Shown: one piece after another, positions 44,491-56,539 of the stretch
Numbering within the stretch: the stretch's first letter is position 1
Layout of the letters: every line of letters starts with the position of its first letter
Origin: Ovis canadensis
Lineage: Eukaryota; Chordata; Mammalia; Artiodactyla; Bovidae
Length of the DNA: 64,000 nucleotides
Direction of reading: 5' to 3'
NCBI RefSeq assembly: GCF_042477335.2
Contig: NC_091251.1
Location: 87,559,501 to 87,623,500, forward strand
Notes under the pieces: model-generated
The model's input: the letters and a program-made list of their open reading frames with translations, nothing else
The model's database searches: none
What the model was told of the DNA's origin: nothing
Translations under genes and position numbers: made by a program

Positions 44491-44690
44491 CTCTGGTGGC
44501 TCAGACAGTAAAGAGTCAGTCTGCCATGTGAGGATACCCAGGGTCGATCCCTGGGTTGGGAAGATCCACTGGAGAAGGAAAGGGCAACCCACTCCAGTAT
44601 TCTTGCCTGGAAAATCCCATGGACAGAGGAGCCTGGCAGGCTATAAGTTCATGGGTCACAGAGAGTCGGACACGATTGAGAGACTGGGCC
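44491..44690 (+). mobile_element. Bov-tA SINE, sense
   Basis: It contains CTCTGGTGGCTCAGACAGTA, GGGTCGATCCCTGGGTTGGG and GAGAGTCGGACACGATTGAG, a complete tRNA head plus Bov-A unit. Confidence 0.88.
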
Positions 44691-44704
44691 AACGATCCCT
44701 CTCA

Positions 44705-45430
44705 ATGCCCTCAGGATAAAGTTTACACTCTATGGTTTGGCACATAATGCTCTTCATGATCTGGCTTTTTTGCCAGCGTTGTCTCTTAGCTCCTAATCTC
44801 TTACCCTCTATACTCCAACTGTGCAGAACTTTTTGCCTTTCCCCCAAACAACCATGTTTTCTTTTGCCTCTAGGAATTTCCACATTCTGGTATCTCCCCA
44901 AAACCATTCCCACGTATTCACCTTTTCTTCTCATCCTTTGGGACTTTGCCATCACCTCCTCCAGGAAGTCCTCCTGGATTCTCCAGAGCTGGATTAGTGG
45001 GAATGGAGTGAGCCACAGGCAATCAGTTTCTCCTCTTGTTCTCCAAGCTGATGAGTCACTCCTCCTCGAGGGGGTAATAAAAGAGGAAGCACAGAGCCAC
45101 AGTATTCCTACTATATTTTTTTTTCTCTCTGCAGAATAGAGTAGACTGTTCAGTACCTTGAACTTTCAGCCTCCAGAACCATGGGAGCAATAGAGGTATT
45201 TATAAACCATCCAGTCTGTGGTATTTTGTTAGAGTAGCATGAATCGATTAAGACAATCACCATCTGTTTTTATTTGATATTTACTTACTTGTTTATGGAC
45301 TATCACCCCACTAGACCATAAACTCTGTGAGGTCAGGGACCATGCCTGTTTTGCTCTTAATCATATCCCTGGCATCTAGCATGGTAGCTGGCCTGTGGCA
45401 AGTACACAATAAATAGTGTAGGCCTGAACC
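44705..45430 (+). mobile_element. L2 LINE 3' end, split by an LTR
   Basis: The L2 text runs from AAAGTTTACACTCTATGG through CTCCTCCAGGAAGTCCTCCT, and resumes with CACTAGACCATAAACTCTGT, GAGGTCAGGGACCATGCCTG and CACAATAAATAGTG. The LTR-like piece between them is listed separately. Confidence 0.65.
45027..45257 (+). mobile_element. MaLR-type solo LTR end inside L2
   Basis: It ends with CAGCCTCCAGAACCATGGGA, ATTTATAAACCATCCAGTCT, GTGGTATTTTGTTAGAGTAG and a terminal GACAA, a very typical MaLR (MLT1/MST) LTR end. It is noncoding; no internal region is attached. Confidence 0.6.
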
Positions 45431-45474
45431 TAAGAATTGTTTATTTCAAGGCCATCATACTTTATAGATTCCAT

Positions 45475-45832
45475 CAGTCAGTTCAGTCGCTCAGTCATGT
45501 CTGACTCTTTGCGACCCCATGGACTGCAGCACGCCAGGCTTCCCTGTCCATCACCAACTCCTGGAGCTTACTCAAACTCATGTCCATCAAATCGGTGATG
45601 CCATCCAACCGTCTCATCCTCTGTCATCCCCTTCTACTCCTGCCTTCAATATTTCCCAGCATCAGGATCTTTTCCTGAGTCAGTTCTTCGCATCAGGTGG
45701 CCAAAGTACTGGAGTTTCAGCTTCAGCATCAGTCCTTCCAATGAATGTTTAGTACTGATTTCCTTTAGGATGGACTGGTATGATCTCCTTGCAGTCCAAG
45801 GGACTCTCAAGAGTCTTCTCCAACACCACAGA
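45475..45832 (-). mobile_element. BovB (RTE) 3'-end fragment with TSD
   Basis: The antisense BovB tail runs from CAGTTCAGTCGCTCAGTCAT to CAAGAGTCTTCTCCAACACC. It is flanked by similar short repeats ATTCCATCAGT / AATCCATCAGT. It is 5'-truncated with no functional ORF. Confidence 0.85.
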
Positions 45833-45835
45833 ATC

Positions 45836-47134
45836 CATCAGTAAATGTTCATTCATTCTTAGAAGTATCTGGAGAAAGAATTATGAAAATGGTTTCTTCT
45901 TTGCCAGAAAGCTAAGTAGAGCTTCCCTACCTGACCTGAATCCCTGGGGCTGATAGGAAACAAAGAGGCTATTTGTTTGGGTTTTGCTCCACACATTGTG
46001 CTTGGCAGGGCAGTCCCTGCTAATAATGCCCTGCTCTGAATTCTTCTCAAAATGTGTTTCAATAATTCTGAGGACTTAGGGGTCAGGATGGAGAGGAGGA
46101 GATTATGTCAAGGGCCAATCTGTGTTTAGCCTATGCTTTTCTTGTAGTCCTTGAACTAATTTGACTCCTTTGTCAGAAAAGCAAAGGCATCTGTTCACAG
46201 CTTTCTTAAGGGCCTGCAGAGGATGTTTTGTTTGATAAAGTTAGTTTCCTTATAGACATTGGTATTTGTTCATGGAAGTTGTTACACTGATCACTTTGGC
46301 TTACTGGTATGGTATATGAATACAATAGTTTATTAGGTAGGATAAATTTTAGTATAATGGAATAATATTTTTCATATTAGGTAGGAGAAATTTTAATATA
46401 ATGGAATAATATTTCTCATATGTTTGACCATATAATCAAAGCCCAATTTAAGAAGAGTAAACAAACAGAAATTACAGATCTTTCATGGAGATGTTTGAGG
46501 TTGAATGGGACAACAGCTTTTATTTTAAATAATATTTCAATCAGAGTCTTCATCGTGAGGCTCTTCAAAATAAAAATGTACTCCTCAAGGCAATTTGGAA
46601 ATCACGACTAAGCATCAAATATGATAGATTTTGCAACTTTGATCCAGCTTCTTGCTGACTGTGGCAAGAACATTTTGCCTACCATCTCCAAGTTCCTTTT
46701 ACATTAGAGGAACATGTATGCCCCAGGGCACGTGGTTTCTTCAAAGAGATGTCCTTTGTCTCCTGCCTGTGACAAAACTGGGGACCATGGAAGGAATACG
46801 TCTCTCTGAAGCTTTGTGGAATTTAAACAGCCACCACCAAACATTTAATTAACAAATAAATTGATTAATTCTTGGTGTTATTTAAATGGATGGATCAAAA
46901 CATTAGATATTTATGGAAAAGGAAAGATGGGAGAAAGAAGTGACTGTAGGGGCTATTACCCTGGAGTCCCCCGCAGTCAGAGTGGATGCAGCTAAGTAAA
47001 GGGGTGGTCCTGATTCTACTGGAGCCCCAGGGCTTCTACAAGCCTCTGTCCCAGAGCAAACAGGAGAGAACCTGCCCTAGGGGATGGAGCTATGCAGATA
47101 AAATGAGATTATGCACGTGCCAATATTCTCTTTT
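45836..47134. other. Intergenic, nothing recognised except a small tandem repeat
   Basis: The sequence is AT-rich without exons or nameable repeats. A 2 x 44-bp tandem duplication at 46331-46418 is listed separately. Confidence 0.35.
46331..46418 (+). repeat. Tandem duplication, 2 x 44 bp
   Basis: Two adjacent copies of a 44-bp AT-rich unit beginning TATTAGGTAGG differ at three positions. Confidence 0.9.
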
Positions 47135-47770
47135 GTTTGTTAAGAATTGAGGTATAATTTATATAAAGTAAAATTCACTTTTTAGTGTACATTTCTGCCA
47201 GTTTGACCAATGCAGACCGTCATGCAACCTATCACCACAATCCAGTCAAGTATAGGACTGTTCTACCATCCCCCCAAATTCTTCTATGTCTTTCTAGTCA
47301 ACACCCTCCATGACCTCAAGCCTTTGAAAGCCACAACTGATCTATTTTCTATATCTGTAACTTTACCTGTTCTAGAATATCACAGAAACAGCATCATACA
47401 GTATGTAGCCTTTTGTGTCTCGCTTCTTTCACTTTGCATTTGGGATTCATCCAGCTTATTGCATATGTTACCAGTCATTCTTGTTACTGTGAGGTGGTAT
47501 TCCATTGATGGAGATACTAGTTTGTTTACCCATTCACCAGCTGAAGGACATGTGGGTTGTTTCCAGTTTTTGACAATTAGGAATAGAGCCGCTATAAACA
47601 TTTGCATACAGGTTTTTGTGTGAACATAAGTTTTCATTTCTCTTGGATAAGTACCTAAGAGTGGAATTGCTGGGTCATATGGTAAGTGTATGTTTAATTT
47701 TATAAGAGACTGTCAGGCTGTTTTTCAAAGTGACTGTACTATTTTGCATCCCCAGCGGCAATATATGAGT
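47135..47770 (-). mobile_element. Old L1 (L1M-type), antisense
   Basis: It shows the antisense L1 series GAATTGAGGTATAATTTATA, GGTGGTATTCCATTGATGG, GGTTGTTTCCAGTTTTTGAC, TAAACATTTGCATACAGG, GGAATTGCTGGGTCATATGG and TGTACTATTTTGCATCCCC. It resembles the L1 at 51.9-54.8 kb. Confidence 0.8.
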
Positions 47771-47994
47771 TTGTATGACAATATTTTGAAAAGTCAGAAT
47801 TCTACACATCACTTTTAAAGGCAAGTATAAAGTAACTTTCCCAGTATTGGGAGGAATTTTCAGAGACAACTCTAAATCTGTTTGCCAAACTAACAAATGG
47901 AGGCCACAGAAATTAGCTGAGAAGGTTGACTGAGTATTTGGAGCAATTCTTCAAAGGAGAGTATTTATTTCGAATCCCAGTTAATATGGACAGA

Positions 47995-48195
47995 CATCTG
48001 TTGAGCACTGTCCATGTCCTGGGCATTGGGCTTCCTGTTTTACATGTATTTTCACAATGACTGCTGTTATGATATGATCCCACCTTACACGTGAGGACAT
48101 GAGGCCCAGAGAAGGTAATGACATACCAATTACAACCCAGCTCATAAGAGACCTCACAGGCAATATAATCCAAGTGTGCTGAATTCCAGACACTG
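47995..48195 (+). mobile_element. MIR SINE
   Basis: The series TTGAGCACTGTCCATGTCCT, TGTATTTTCACAATGACTGC, GAGGACATGAGGCCCAGAGA and CAACCCAGCTCATAAGAG follows MIR. Confidence 0.65.
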
Positions 48196-48809
48196 TACCC
48201 TTTTAACTGCTCCCCTGTGCTAGCCTCTTAGCTGCTGAGAGTTACTACTAGTTATTAATGCTTCTAAGATGGTACCTTCTGCATTTCTTTGCACACAGAC
48301 ACCAGGCTGGAACATGGGCAGATATGAAACTTTCTGCCAGCTAACCCTGAGCTCCACTGCTGTTCCTTTAGTCCAAACCCGCAAGTCTACCCTGCCAGGC
48401 TGTGCTCCCAGCTCTCAGACTTACTGGCTTCCTCTGAATCATGCTGTAAGCTGCACATTGCGTCTTTGGAGAAGATTTGGAGAATATTCTAGAAAGAAAG
48501 CCTCCTGCTGAATGTGGGGAAGTCCAATGGAATGACCTTTCTCTTCTAGTTTGAGAAGGTCAGGCTGAGAGTGTGCTGCCAAGCACGGGTCGGGTTCTTT
48601 CTCTCTAGCTCTTGCTTTGATGTGGGTCATTCCCAACACCACACAGAAGCACAAACAGACAGAGTTTTAGGGGGCTTATCTTGTGCTTCAAATGTTGGGT
48701 GCCTCAGAGTGCCTTAGAATCCTAACTCCTCAGATCCATATGGTGTGATTTAGAGCTGACAGGGACTCTGTTGCATTGTGAATCCCTTGGATCCACTGAA
48801 TTAATTCAC

Positions 48810-48998
48810 TGCCAGAATTCTGACTCTGCCGCTTACTGGCTGTGGGACCTCGGGCAACATGATTAACCTTTCTGTGCCTGAATTTCTCTGTCATAAATTA
48901 GGGAAGTGATGCTTATACATGGGGTGTTTTAAGGACTGAATGAACAGGACTGAATTCAAGTACAGTGCCAGGCAAATCGCAAGTGCTTACTAAATGGT
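48810..48998 (-). mobile_element. MIR SINE, antisense
   Basis: The complement of MIR is clear: TCTGACTCTGCCGCTTACTG, GCTGTGGGACCTCGGGCAAC, TTAACCTTTCTGTGCCTGAA and a CACTTAGTAAATG-like end. Confidence 0.75.
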
Positions 48999-49206
48999 TG
49001 TTGTTATTGTTTTCCAGTCACCAGGTCGTGTCCTACTCTTTGCGGCCCCACAGACTGTCAGCCTGCCAGGATTTCCCAGGCGAGAGTGCTAGAGTGGGCT
49101 GCCTTTTCCTGCTCCAGGGGATCTTCCTGACCGAGGGATTGAGTCTGCCTCTCCTGCATGTGTCTTCTGCATTGCAGGAGGATTCTTTACCGCTGAGCCA
49201 CCAGGG
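48999..49206 (-). mobile_element. Bov-tA SINE, antisense
   Basis: GTTGTTGTTATTG leads into CCAGTCACCAGGTCGTGTCC, GAGTGGGCTGCCTTTTCC, TCTTCCTGACCGAGGGATTG and a final CTGAGCCACCAGGGTAGC. Confidence 0.8.
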
Positions 49207-49284
49207 TAGCTTAATACTAATACAACCCAGAGACTCCAAGTGATACTTCTAATGCCAAGGTATCTCAGAGCACAGTTAGAGTTA

Positions 49285-49440
49285 GGCAGTGTGGTGCTCA
49301 AATAGGATGCTTTATTGGGACACAGGAGAAATCTGAGATTAAGAGCAGATTGGCCAATTAATTAGCTTTGTGACCTTGAGCGGTCATTTGACCTCCCCTC
49401 TCACTTTCCTTCAGTAATTACCTCTGAGGATTGTTCCTTA
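49285..49440 (-). mobile_element. MIR SINE fragment, antisense
   Basis: It contains GAGATTAAGAGCAGATTGGC, AGCTTTGTGACCTTGAGCGG, TCATTTGACCTCCCCTCTC and TCAGTAATTACCTCTGAGG. Confidence 0.55.
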
Positions 49441-49624
49441 TGGCTATCCCTCTGACCTTTTAGAGTAAAAACTAAAAAGAACCAGCTGAACCTTCAGATT
49501 GCCACATCCTCTTTTATTCTACTCAGTTTCAAAAGGAAGGATCCTGGTTTTTAGAAAAACTTTGTGTTTTCCCCAGAAAGAGACTTTTTAAAATGGTAAT
49601 AATGATGGTAGCCACAGGGCACAG

Positions 49625-49735
49625 TGACCCACTCCAATATTCTTGCCTGGAGAATCCCCATGGGCAGAGGGGCCTGGCGGGCTACGGTCCATGGGGTTGG
49701 TTGCAAAGAGTCGGACACCACTGAGCAACTAAACA
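49625..49735 (+). mobile_element. Bov-A SINE fragment
   Basis: GACCCACTCCAATATTCTTG through GAGTCGGACACCACTGAGCA; the Bov-A part only, without a tRNA head. Confidence 0.75.
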
Positions 49736-49744
49736 TAGCATAGC

Positions 49745-49930
49745 AGCCACAGTACTGAGCATTTTTGCTGCGCCAGGTGCTGGACTGAGTCCTGCATCGT
49801 GTCACAGAAGCCTCCCAATAGCCCGGTGAAGATGAAGAAACAGGCTGAGCAAGGTCAAGTCACTTGCCCAGCATCACTTAGCTGATAAAGGGCTGAGCCA
49901 GGATCCGAACCCAAGCCTCTCCGATGCCCC
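49745..49930 (+). mobile_element. MIR SINE
   Basis: The MIR core is clear: CCAGGTGCTGGACTGAGTCC, AAGAAACAGGCTGAGCAAGG, TCACTTGCCCAGCATCACTT and GGATCCGAACCCAAGCCTC. Confidence 0.75.
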
Positions 49931-49934
49931 GTGT

Positions 49935-50375
49935 GCATGTGTGCTCGCTCAGTTGGTCCAACTGTGCGACCCCATGGACTGTAGCCCGTTAGGCTCCACT
50001 GTCCATGGGATTTTGCAGGCAAGAATATTGGCGTCGGTTGCCATTTCCTCCTCCAGTATGTCTTCCTGACCCACGGACTGAACCTGCGTCTGTTGCCTCT
50101 CCTGCTTTGACTGGTGGAGTCTTTACCACTATGCCACCTGGGTCTTCCCTGGGGGCTCAGACAGTAAAGAATCCACCCGCAATGCGGAAGACCTAGGTTT
50201 GATCCCTGGGGTGGGACGATCCCCTAGAGGAGGGCATGGCAACCCACTCCCATATTCTTGCCTGGAGAATCCCCATGGACAGTGGAGCCTGGTGGGCTAC
50301 AATCCATGGGGTCGCAGAGTCGGACCAACTGAGCGACTAAGCACACATAAGCACACAGGCCACCTGGGAAGCCCC
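49935..50375 (-). mobile_element. Bov-tA SINE, antisense, interrupted by another SINE
   Basis: The element runs from TGTGCTCGCTCAGTTGG to CTATGCCACCTGGG and resumes after the inserted copy with GCCACCTGGGAAGCCCC, restoring the usual tRNA-derived end. It is the older of the two. Confidence 0.82.
50143..50358 (+). mobile_element. Bov-tA SINE inserted in an opposed Bov-tA, with TSD
   Basis: It begins TCTTCCCTGGGGGCTCAGAC, contains GGTTTGATCCCTGGGGTGGG and ends near GACTAAGCACAC. The perfect 10-bp repeat GCCACCTGGG at 50133-50142 and 50359-50368 marks the target site inside the older SINE. The two SINEs form inverted arms of about 200 bp. Confidence 0.88.
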
Positions 50376-50379
50376 TCTG

Positions 50380-51544
50380 AAGCTGAAATGCCTGCTCTTA
50401 AGCACAGCACTGCTGCCTTGGCTGGGACCATAATAGAGAGATTTAGAATGGAAGGAAACTTTGGAAATGACCTACCTAGTCCTGCGGCCCCAAACCACTC
50501 CTTTTAATCAAACTCAGCACAGTTGCCGCTCCCTCTACCAAGTTATTGATACATAAGCTCCCTGTCCTCTGTAGTTTGGTAGCACAGTGAGTTGGAGACC
50601 CCTGGTTTGCAAACTCCTTATGTGGGACCCTTCTGTGATCAGTACAGTCTGAAGTTGCCATGCACTTGACTACCAAGGAGGTGAAGGGTATTCGGGGAAT
50701 GAAGGGCAGTGGTCCGAGAGGTTCAGGCTGTGAAGTAGACAGTTATGTGTCCAGAGCACTCAGGTCCTCTTTCTTAGGGTGAGTGGAGAAAACATTGCCT
50801 AAGCTGTCCTATGCTTTCCCCAAATCCAGCCGTCTCTTCCAGCCGCCAACAGCAAACCCTGAGCCTCTGGCATTTCCCTCTGGGCTTGGTAGGGATAGCA
50901 GTGCTGGCATGGCCAGTCTGCTGGCTGCAGTCAGCACGGCCTTCTCACCCTGTTTTTTCCCGGCACTGCCAGTGGCTTATTTGACTTCGAACAAGTCTCT
51001 CAAGGATCAATTGAGTTGTTTAAGCTCTAAGCACGTTGATTAAAACAAATCATGAGGAATGATGATGTTCTGTGTTTATAGGAAAATTTTCTTCTAGGCC
51101 AGAGTCCCTTCTTCCCCCACCCTGCAGCATAGTTACAGGCCAAATGCCGTGGCCATTCAAGAAGTATGAGAGGAAATTTGCTTTGAAATAGGAGGAGAAA
51201 CTGACCTGGCTGGTTTGGTAATAGGTCCAAGGAACATAGTGTCCTCTGGACACTGACAGCTGCTGGAATAAGTCTGTTTCTCTTGTCGGTCAGGCCGACC
51301 CTCTCTGGCAAGTTGACTCATGATTATGGTGATGATCAACAACAGTTACGGAAAGCCTGCTATATCCTTGTCAGCAAGGTGTGCTGAGGTGGGAGATGAG
51401 AGATTTTTATGTACTGGTAAACAGCAATGAAAAGTGACACCTGTGAAGTAGATTACAAAACAATACATAACATGGTATCACATTTACATACTTTTTCAAA
51501 TATGAGTCTGCATAAAAATATCTGAAAAATATACACAAACTGTT
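50380..51544. other. Intergenic, nothing recognised
   Basis: The sequence is unique-looking with no domain-bearing frame, RNA gene or repeat family that I can name. Confidence 0.35.
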
Positions 51545-51650
51545 GGGACCTCTCCGGCAGTTCAGTGGTTATGACTTTGCTTTCCAATGCAGGGCTTAAT
51601 CCCTGGTTGGGGAGCTAAGATTCCACATGCCTCTTAGCCAAAAAACCAAA
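51545..51650 (+). mobile_element. CHR-type tRNA-derived SINE
   Basis: GGGACCTCTCCGGCAGTTCA, GGGCTTAATCCCTGGTTGGG and GGAGCTAAGATTCCACATGC, then an A-rich tail. Confidence 0.7.
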
Positions 51651-51879
51651 ACATGAAACAGAAACAATATTATAACAAATTCAGTAAAGACTTTAAAAAT
51701 GGTTCCTGTCAAAAAAAAATCTTAAAAAAAAAACCAATATACACAAACAAAAGAAATGGGATGGAAGAGGCCAGAGAGGGGATTTTCATTTTTTTATCAT
51801 GTATACTTTGAGATTATTTGAATTTTTCTGAAGAGAATGCATTGCTTCCACTCACCCCCAATATTCTTTGGTATTTATT

Positions 51880-54800
51880 ACAATATGGTTTTTTAAAAGT
51901 CAGATTGATGAAGTAAAATTAGCATATCATTATATAGTAATTATACTTATACACATACTATGGTAAAATCACTCTTTAAAAGTGTATGGCTAGATGAATG
52001 TCAACAAATGTACATAGTCATGTAAGCATCATCACAATAATTAATTATGTAGACTATTTCCATTGCCCCCAGAGATTTTCTTCTGCCCTTTTGTAGCAAA
52101 TCTCCTGCCCTTACTCCCAGCCCCAAGTGACTGCTGATCTGATTTCTGTCCTTATCACTTAGCTTTTTCTAGAATCTTAATAAATGGAATCATATAGTGA
52201 ACAGGGAGCTTTTCATGACTGGTTTCTTTCATGCAGCACAGTGTTTTTGAGATTCATCCCTGTTGCTACTTGTAGTAGCTTGTTCCATTTCTTTGCTGAG
52301 TAGTACTCCTCTGTACCTTAGTTTTTTCATTTACCAATGCGGCTTGTTTTCTGCTTTTTGTAATCATAAGTCAAGCTGTTGTACACATTTTTGTATAAGT
52401 CATTGTGTAGATGTAAGTTTTCTCTTGGGTAACTACCTAGGAGGTTTGTTGGGTCATGTGTTAAATATGTGATTAATTTTTATAAGAAACTGCCAAACTG
52501 TTTTCTAAAGTGGCCATACCATTTTGCATTCCCACCACGGGTACCCCAGCCACTCCATCTCTTCAACAGCTTTAGATATTGGCAGATTTTTGGATCTGAG
52601 TCATTTTAGAAGGCAGATAGTATTATCTCATTATGGTTTTAATTTGTATTTCCCTAATGACTAATAATATTGAACATCCTTTCACGTACTTATTGGCTAT
52701 CTGTATTATTTCTGGTGACATGTCTTCAAGCTTTTCATCCATTTAAAAAACTGGGTTTTCTTTCTAATATTGATCTATAAGATTTCTTAACATATCTTGG
52801 ATATAAGTTCTGTATCAGAGATGTATTTTTGCAAATATTTTCTCACAGTATGTGACTCATCTTTTCATTTTTCTGAAGTGTCTTTTGAACAGCAAAGCAT
52901 TTTCATTTTGATTAAATATAATTTTTTTTTAATGTACTAATAGTTTTTCCTTTTTGTGTTGTATTTAAGAAACCTGTTCCTAACCCAAGGTGACAAAGAT
53001 TTTTCCCACGTTTTCTTTTGGAACTTTATACTTCTACCTCTTACATTTAGGTCTATGATTCATTTTGAGTTGATTTTTAAACAGCTTTAGATATAATTCA
53101 CATGCTACACATTTAATCCACTTAAAGTGTACAAGTCTGGTTTTTAGCATATTTAAAATTGTGCAAGCATCCCCACAATCTAATTTTGAACGTTTTCATC
53201 AAACCAAAAAGAAACTGCAAGCTCTCTGGTACTGACTTCATATTTCCCCTCCCATCCCCTCAACTCTAGGCAACCACTGATCTATTTTCTGTCTCTACAG
53301 ATTTGCTTATTGAGTTAATCTTTATATATAGTAAAACCACTTCAGCATTCTTGCCTTGAGAAAACCCTGTGAACAGTATGAAGAGGAAAAAAAGGTAGGA
53401 GTTAAAGTTCATTTTTTTGGTACATGTATGTCCAATTGCTACAGCATTACTGTTTGTTGAAAAGACTATCTTTTCTCCACTGGACGACTCTATCAGCTTT
53501 GTCCATAACCAATTGACTTACGTGTGTGAGTCCATTTCTGAACTCTCTCTTCCATTCCATTGAACTATATGTCTATCCAGATGTCAAAATCACCCTGTCT
53601 TGATTACAACAGACTAAAAAAAAAAAATGGAAATATGGTAACACGAGTCCATCAATTTTCTTCTTCTTTTTCTGGCTATCCTGTATCCTTTGAAGTTCCA
53701 CATAAGTCTTTGAATCAGCTTGCCAAGTTTCTAAAATAAGCCTGCTGGAATTTTGACGGAGATTGCTTTGAACCTTTAGGTTAATTTCGGGAGAATTGAC
53801 CTTTTAACAATATTGAGTCTTCTGATTCATGAACATGGTATGTATTTGTATTAATTTAGGTTTTTAATTTTTCTTAGTAATATTTTAGTTTGCAGCGTTA
53901 GATCTTGCATGTTTTATCAGACTTCTAAGAACTTCATGGTTTTTATGTTTAAATGTTACTTTTAAAATTACAATTTTAGTTATTTATTGTTAGTATCTTA
54001 AGATATGATTTTTGCACATGGACCTTGTATTCTGTGAGTTTATTAAACTCACTTTTTTGTTCTCTTTGCTGTTTTGTGAATTCTTTGGGATTTTCTATGT
54101 AGGTGATAGTATTTTTTTTTTTTTTCAAAATGTATGCCTCTTTACTTCTTGCCTTATTGCACTGGCAGTGAGCACCAGTTCAGTGTTGTATAGAAGGAGT
54201 AAGAGGAGACATTTTGCCATGTTCCCAATTTTAGAGGGAAAATGTTCAGTTTTTTACCACTAAATATGATGTTTTTATCAGTTTGAAAGTTCTATTCTAG
54301 TTATCTCAGTGTTCTTAATCATAAAAAGATGCTGGATTTTGGCAAATGTTTTTTGCCTTTTTTTTGGTGTGTGCATCTTTTGAGATGATCACATGGTTTT
54401 TCTTTTTAATCTGCTGACATGGGGAATTACATTGTTGATTTCTTTAAAAGTTAAACCAACTTTGCATTCCAGGGATGACGCTACCTGGTCATGATGTATT
54501 ATGCTTTTTATATATTTTTGGATTTGATTTGCTAATATTTATTAAGAATTGTCACGTTTAGAAGAAATAAGGATATTGGTCCATAGGTTTTTTTTTTTTT
54601 TTTTTAATTGTGGTGTCTTTTTCTGATTTTGGTATCAGGATAGTGAGGGGAGACGTATTCTCTCCTCTTCTATTTTCTGGGTAAATTTGTGTAAATTTTC
54701 TGTTAAAATTTGTGTAAAATCTTATTTTCTGGGTAAATTTGTGTGCTATTTGTTTTTTGGTTTGAATACTTCTATATCACTTAATTTTTTTCTAAAAAGA
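51880..54800 (-). mobile_element. Old L1 (L1M-type), antisense, about 3 kb
   Basis: The antisense 3' part (CTAAAGTGGCCATACCATTT, TAATTTGTATTTCCCTAATG, GATATAAGTTCTGTATCAGA) grades into antisense ORF2 sequence (TTGACCTTTTAACAATATTG, CCAACTTTGCATTCCAGGGA). It is heavily mutated with no intact frame. A short foreign stretch at about 53333-53395 (CAGCATTCTTGCCTTGAGAA) resembles a BovB 5' fragment. Confidence 0.8.
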
Positions 54801-54807
54801 ATATAAT

Positions 54808-55012
54808 ACCTTTGACCATTGAACAACGTGGGTGTGAACTGCCTCAGTCCATTTGCATTACATGCAAATATTTTTCAGTTGTAAGTACCACAGTACTACA
54901 CAGTCCATGGTTGTATGACTACGCAAATTGGAGGCACTGTGGATACAGAGGGTCAACTCTAAGTTATACATGGATTAACACCCCAGTTTGTTCAAGGGTC
55001 AACTGTACTTTA
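54808..55012 (+). mobile_element. Tigger-type (TcMar) nonautonomous DNA transposon
   Basis: The left end CCATTGAACAACGTGGGTGT and the right end TTTGTTCAAGGGTCAACTG form imperfect inverted repeats, and the interior (GTACTACACAGTCCATGG, GGATACAGAGGGTCAACT) matches MER44/Tigger-like text from memory. Confidence 0.65.
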
Positions 55013-55211
55013 AAATTTCTATTTTAAAAATAATTTTATAGCTATGAAAAACAGTAGTAGTACAATAATAATACAGAGGGTTCCCATATACCTTTCACCT
55101 AGATTCCCAATGTTAACATTTTGCATAGTTGTAGTATAATGATCAAAACTAGGAAATTAACACTGATAAAATGTTACTAATGAATTTATAGATTTTATTA
55201 AAATTTTTTTT

Positions 55212-55424
55212 GGTGTTGTTTAGTCATTAAGTTATTCCAACTCTTTTGCAACCGCATGGACTATGGCCTACCAGGCTCCTCTGTCCATGGGATTCTCCAG
55301 AAAAAAATACTGGAGTGGGTTGCCATGTCCTCCTCCAGGGAATCTTCCCAACCCAGGGACTGAACCCACGTCTCCTTCATTGGCAGGCAAATTCTTTACC
55401 ACTGAGCCACCAGGGAAGCCATTC
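55212..55424 (-). mobile_element. Bov-tA SINE, antisense
   Basis: GGTGTTGTTTAGTCATTAAG, CCAGGCTCCTCTGTCCATGG, ATCTTCCCAACCCAGGGACT and a terminal GAGCCACCAGGGAAGCC. Confidence 0.88.
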
Positions 55425-56539
55425 AAATTTTACCACTTGCCAAATAATGGCCTTTTTTCTGGTCTAGGATTCTACACTGCATTTAGTTGTCATGTCTCCT
55501 CCATTTCTATTCTTTTAAAAGAAATTCCTCGGTTTCTATCTTTAGAGATATATGCATTAATTTTTTAATTGAAAAATAATCAGGAGAAAATTTCCCCTAT
55601 CTTCTTCCTTCCTTCTGAATACTTTTGGGCCAAAACCAAGTATGCACCAGTGGAGTATGGGGAGTGGATGTTTCAGTGGCCTGTCACAGATAGAGGAACC
55701 CAAGTGTAGTGAAGCATAATCTATGAACGGAGGGTTGATGATGGCTCAACAGGGTTGTCAGGATATACACTGAGTGAGAAGGGCCTCTATGCCAGTGTAG
55801 GGGTGAAGGTGGGCCAGGTGATGTGATGAGTGTATCTGAGCAGGGGTATGATGGCAACAGATGACTGGTTACATACGGGGGCTTTGATCAACTAAATGTA
55901 TCAGTAATGATTAAGAACAGATGTCACCCTATCAGAAAATAAAAGCTAAGATATAGATATATAGAGCTCCTTAACTGTATACTCAGAAATTCAGAGAGGA
56001 GCAGCATTCTAATAGCATCGAACACATCAGTACCCGGATCTTGGCTTCTAAATATCATTCTCCACTAAAAGAAATAAGAATGCTTTAAAGCAATGGCTAA
56101 TTTCAGGGCTGGGTCAAGGTAAGTACAAGATAAGCCTAGAATTTTTTTGTGTCAGAAGTTTAGGAAATTATAGAAGAATAATAGAAATATGTTAAAAGAA
56201 CAGAGAAGCCAGTTTGAGGGACCGCCACTTTCCAAATCTGGGATAATTTGAGCGTCAAGGTAAATAATAAGTTATAGACTATACCCCACTTAATAAAATG
56301 AGAGTTGATGTGCTTATAGTGAAATAAATGAATAATAAATGGAGAGAGGAGGAAGGCTTTTTTTTTTAACCATGGGATGCTAATGAATGAATATGAAATG
56401 ATGACAGAATTAGAAAATCACACTGGCAACCAAAATAATAATAATAATACAGTCAAAAAGCACAGAAGAATGTGTAATAGGGGGTAAAAGATGAATGAGG
56501 AATGAATATTTACATAATTCCAAAGTACCTCCCAACAAA
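55425..56539. other. Intergenic, AT-rich, nothing recognised
   Basis: No gene or clearly nameable repeat is seen. There is an (ATA)n stretch near 56432-56448 and homopolymer runs. Confidence 0.35.

Noticed and set aside
44556-44747. Short frames containing repeated peptide text such as G-R-S-T-G-E-G-K-G-N
   Set aside because: The same peptide appears in many frames of the window because it is translated Bov-tA SINE.
51880-54800. Possible gene in a 3 kb AT-rich stretch
   Set aside because: The sequence reads as an antisense, heavily mutated L1 with no intact frame.
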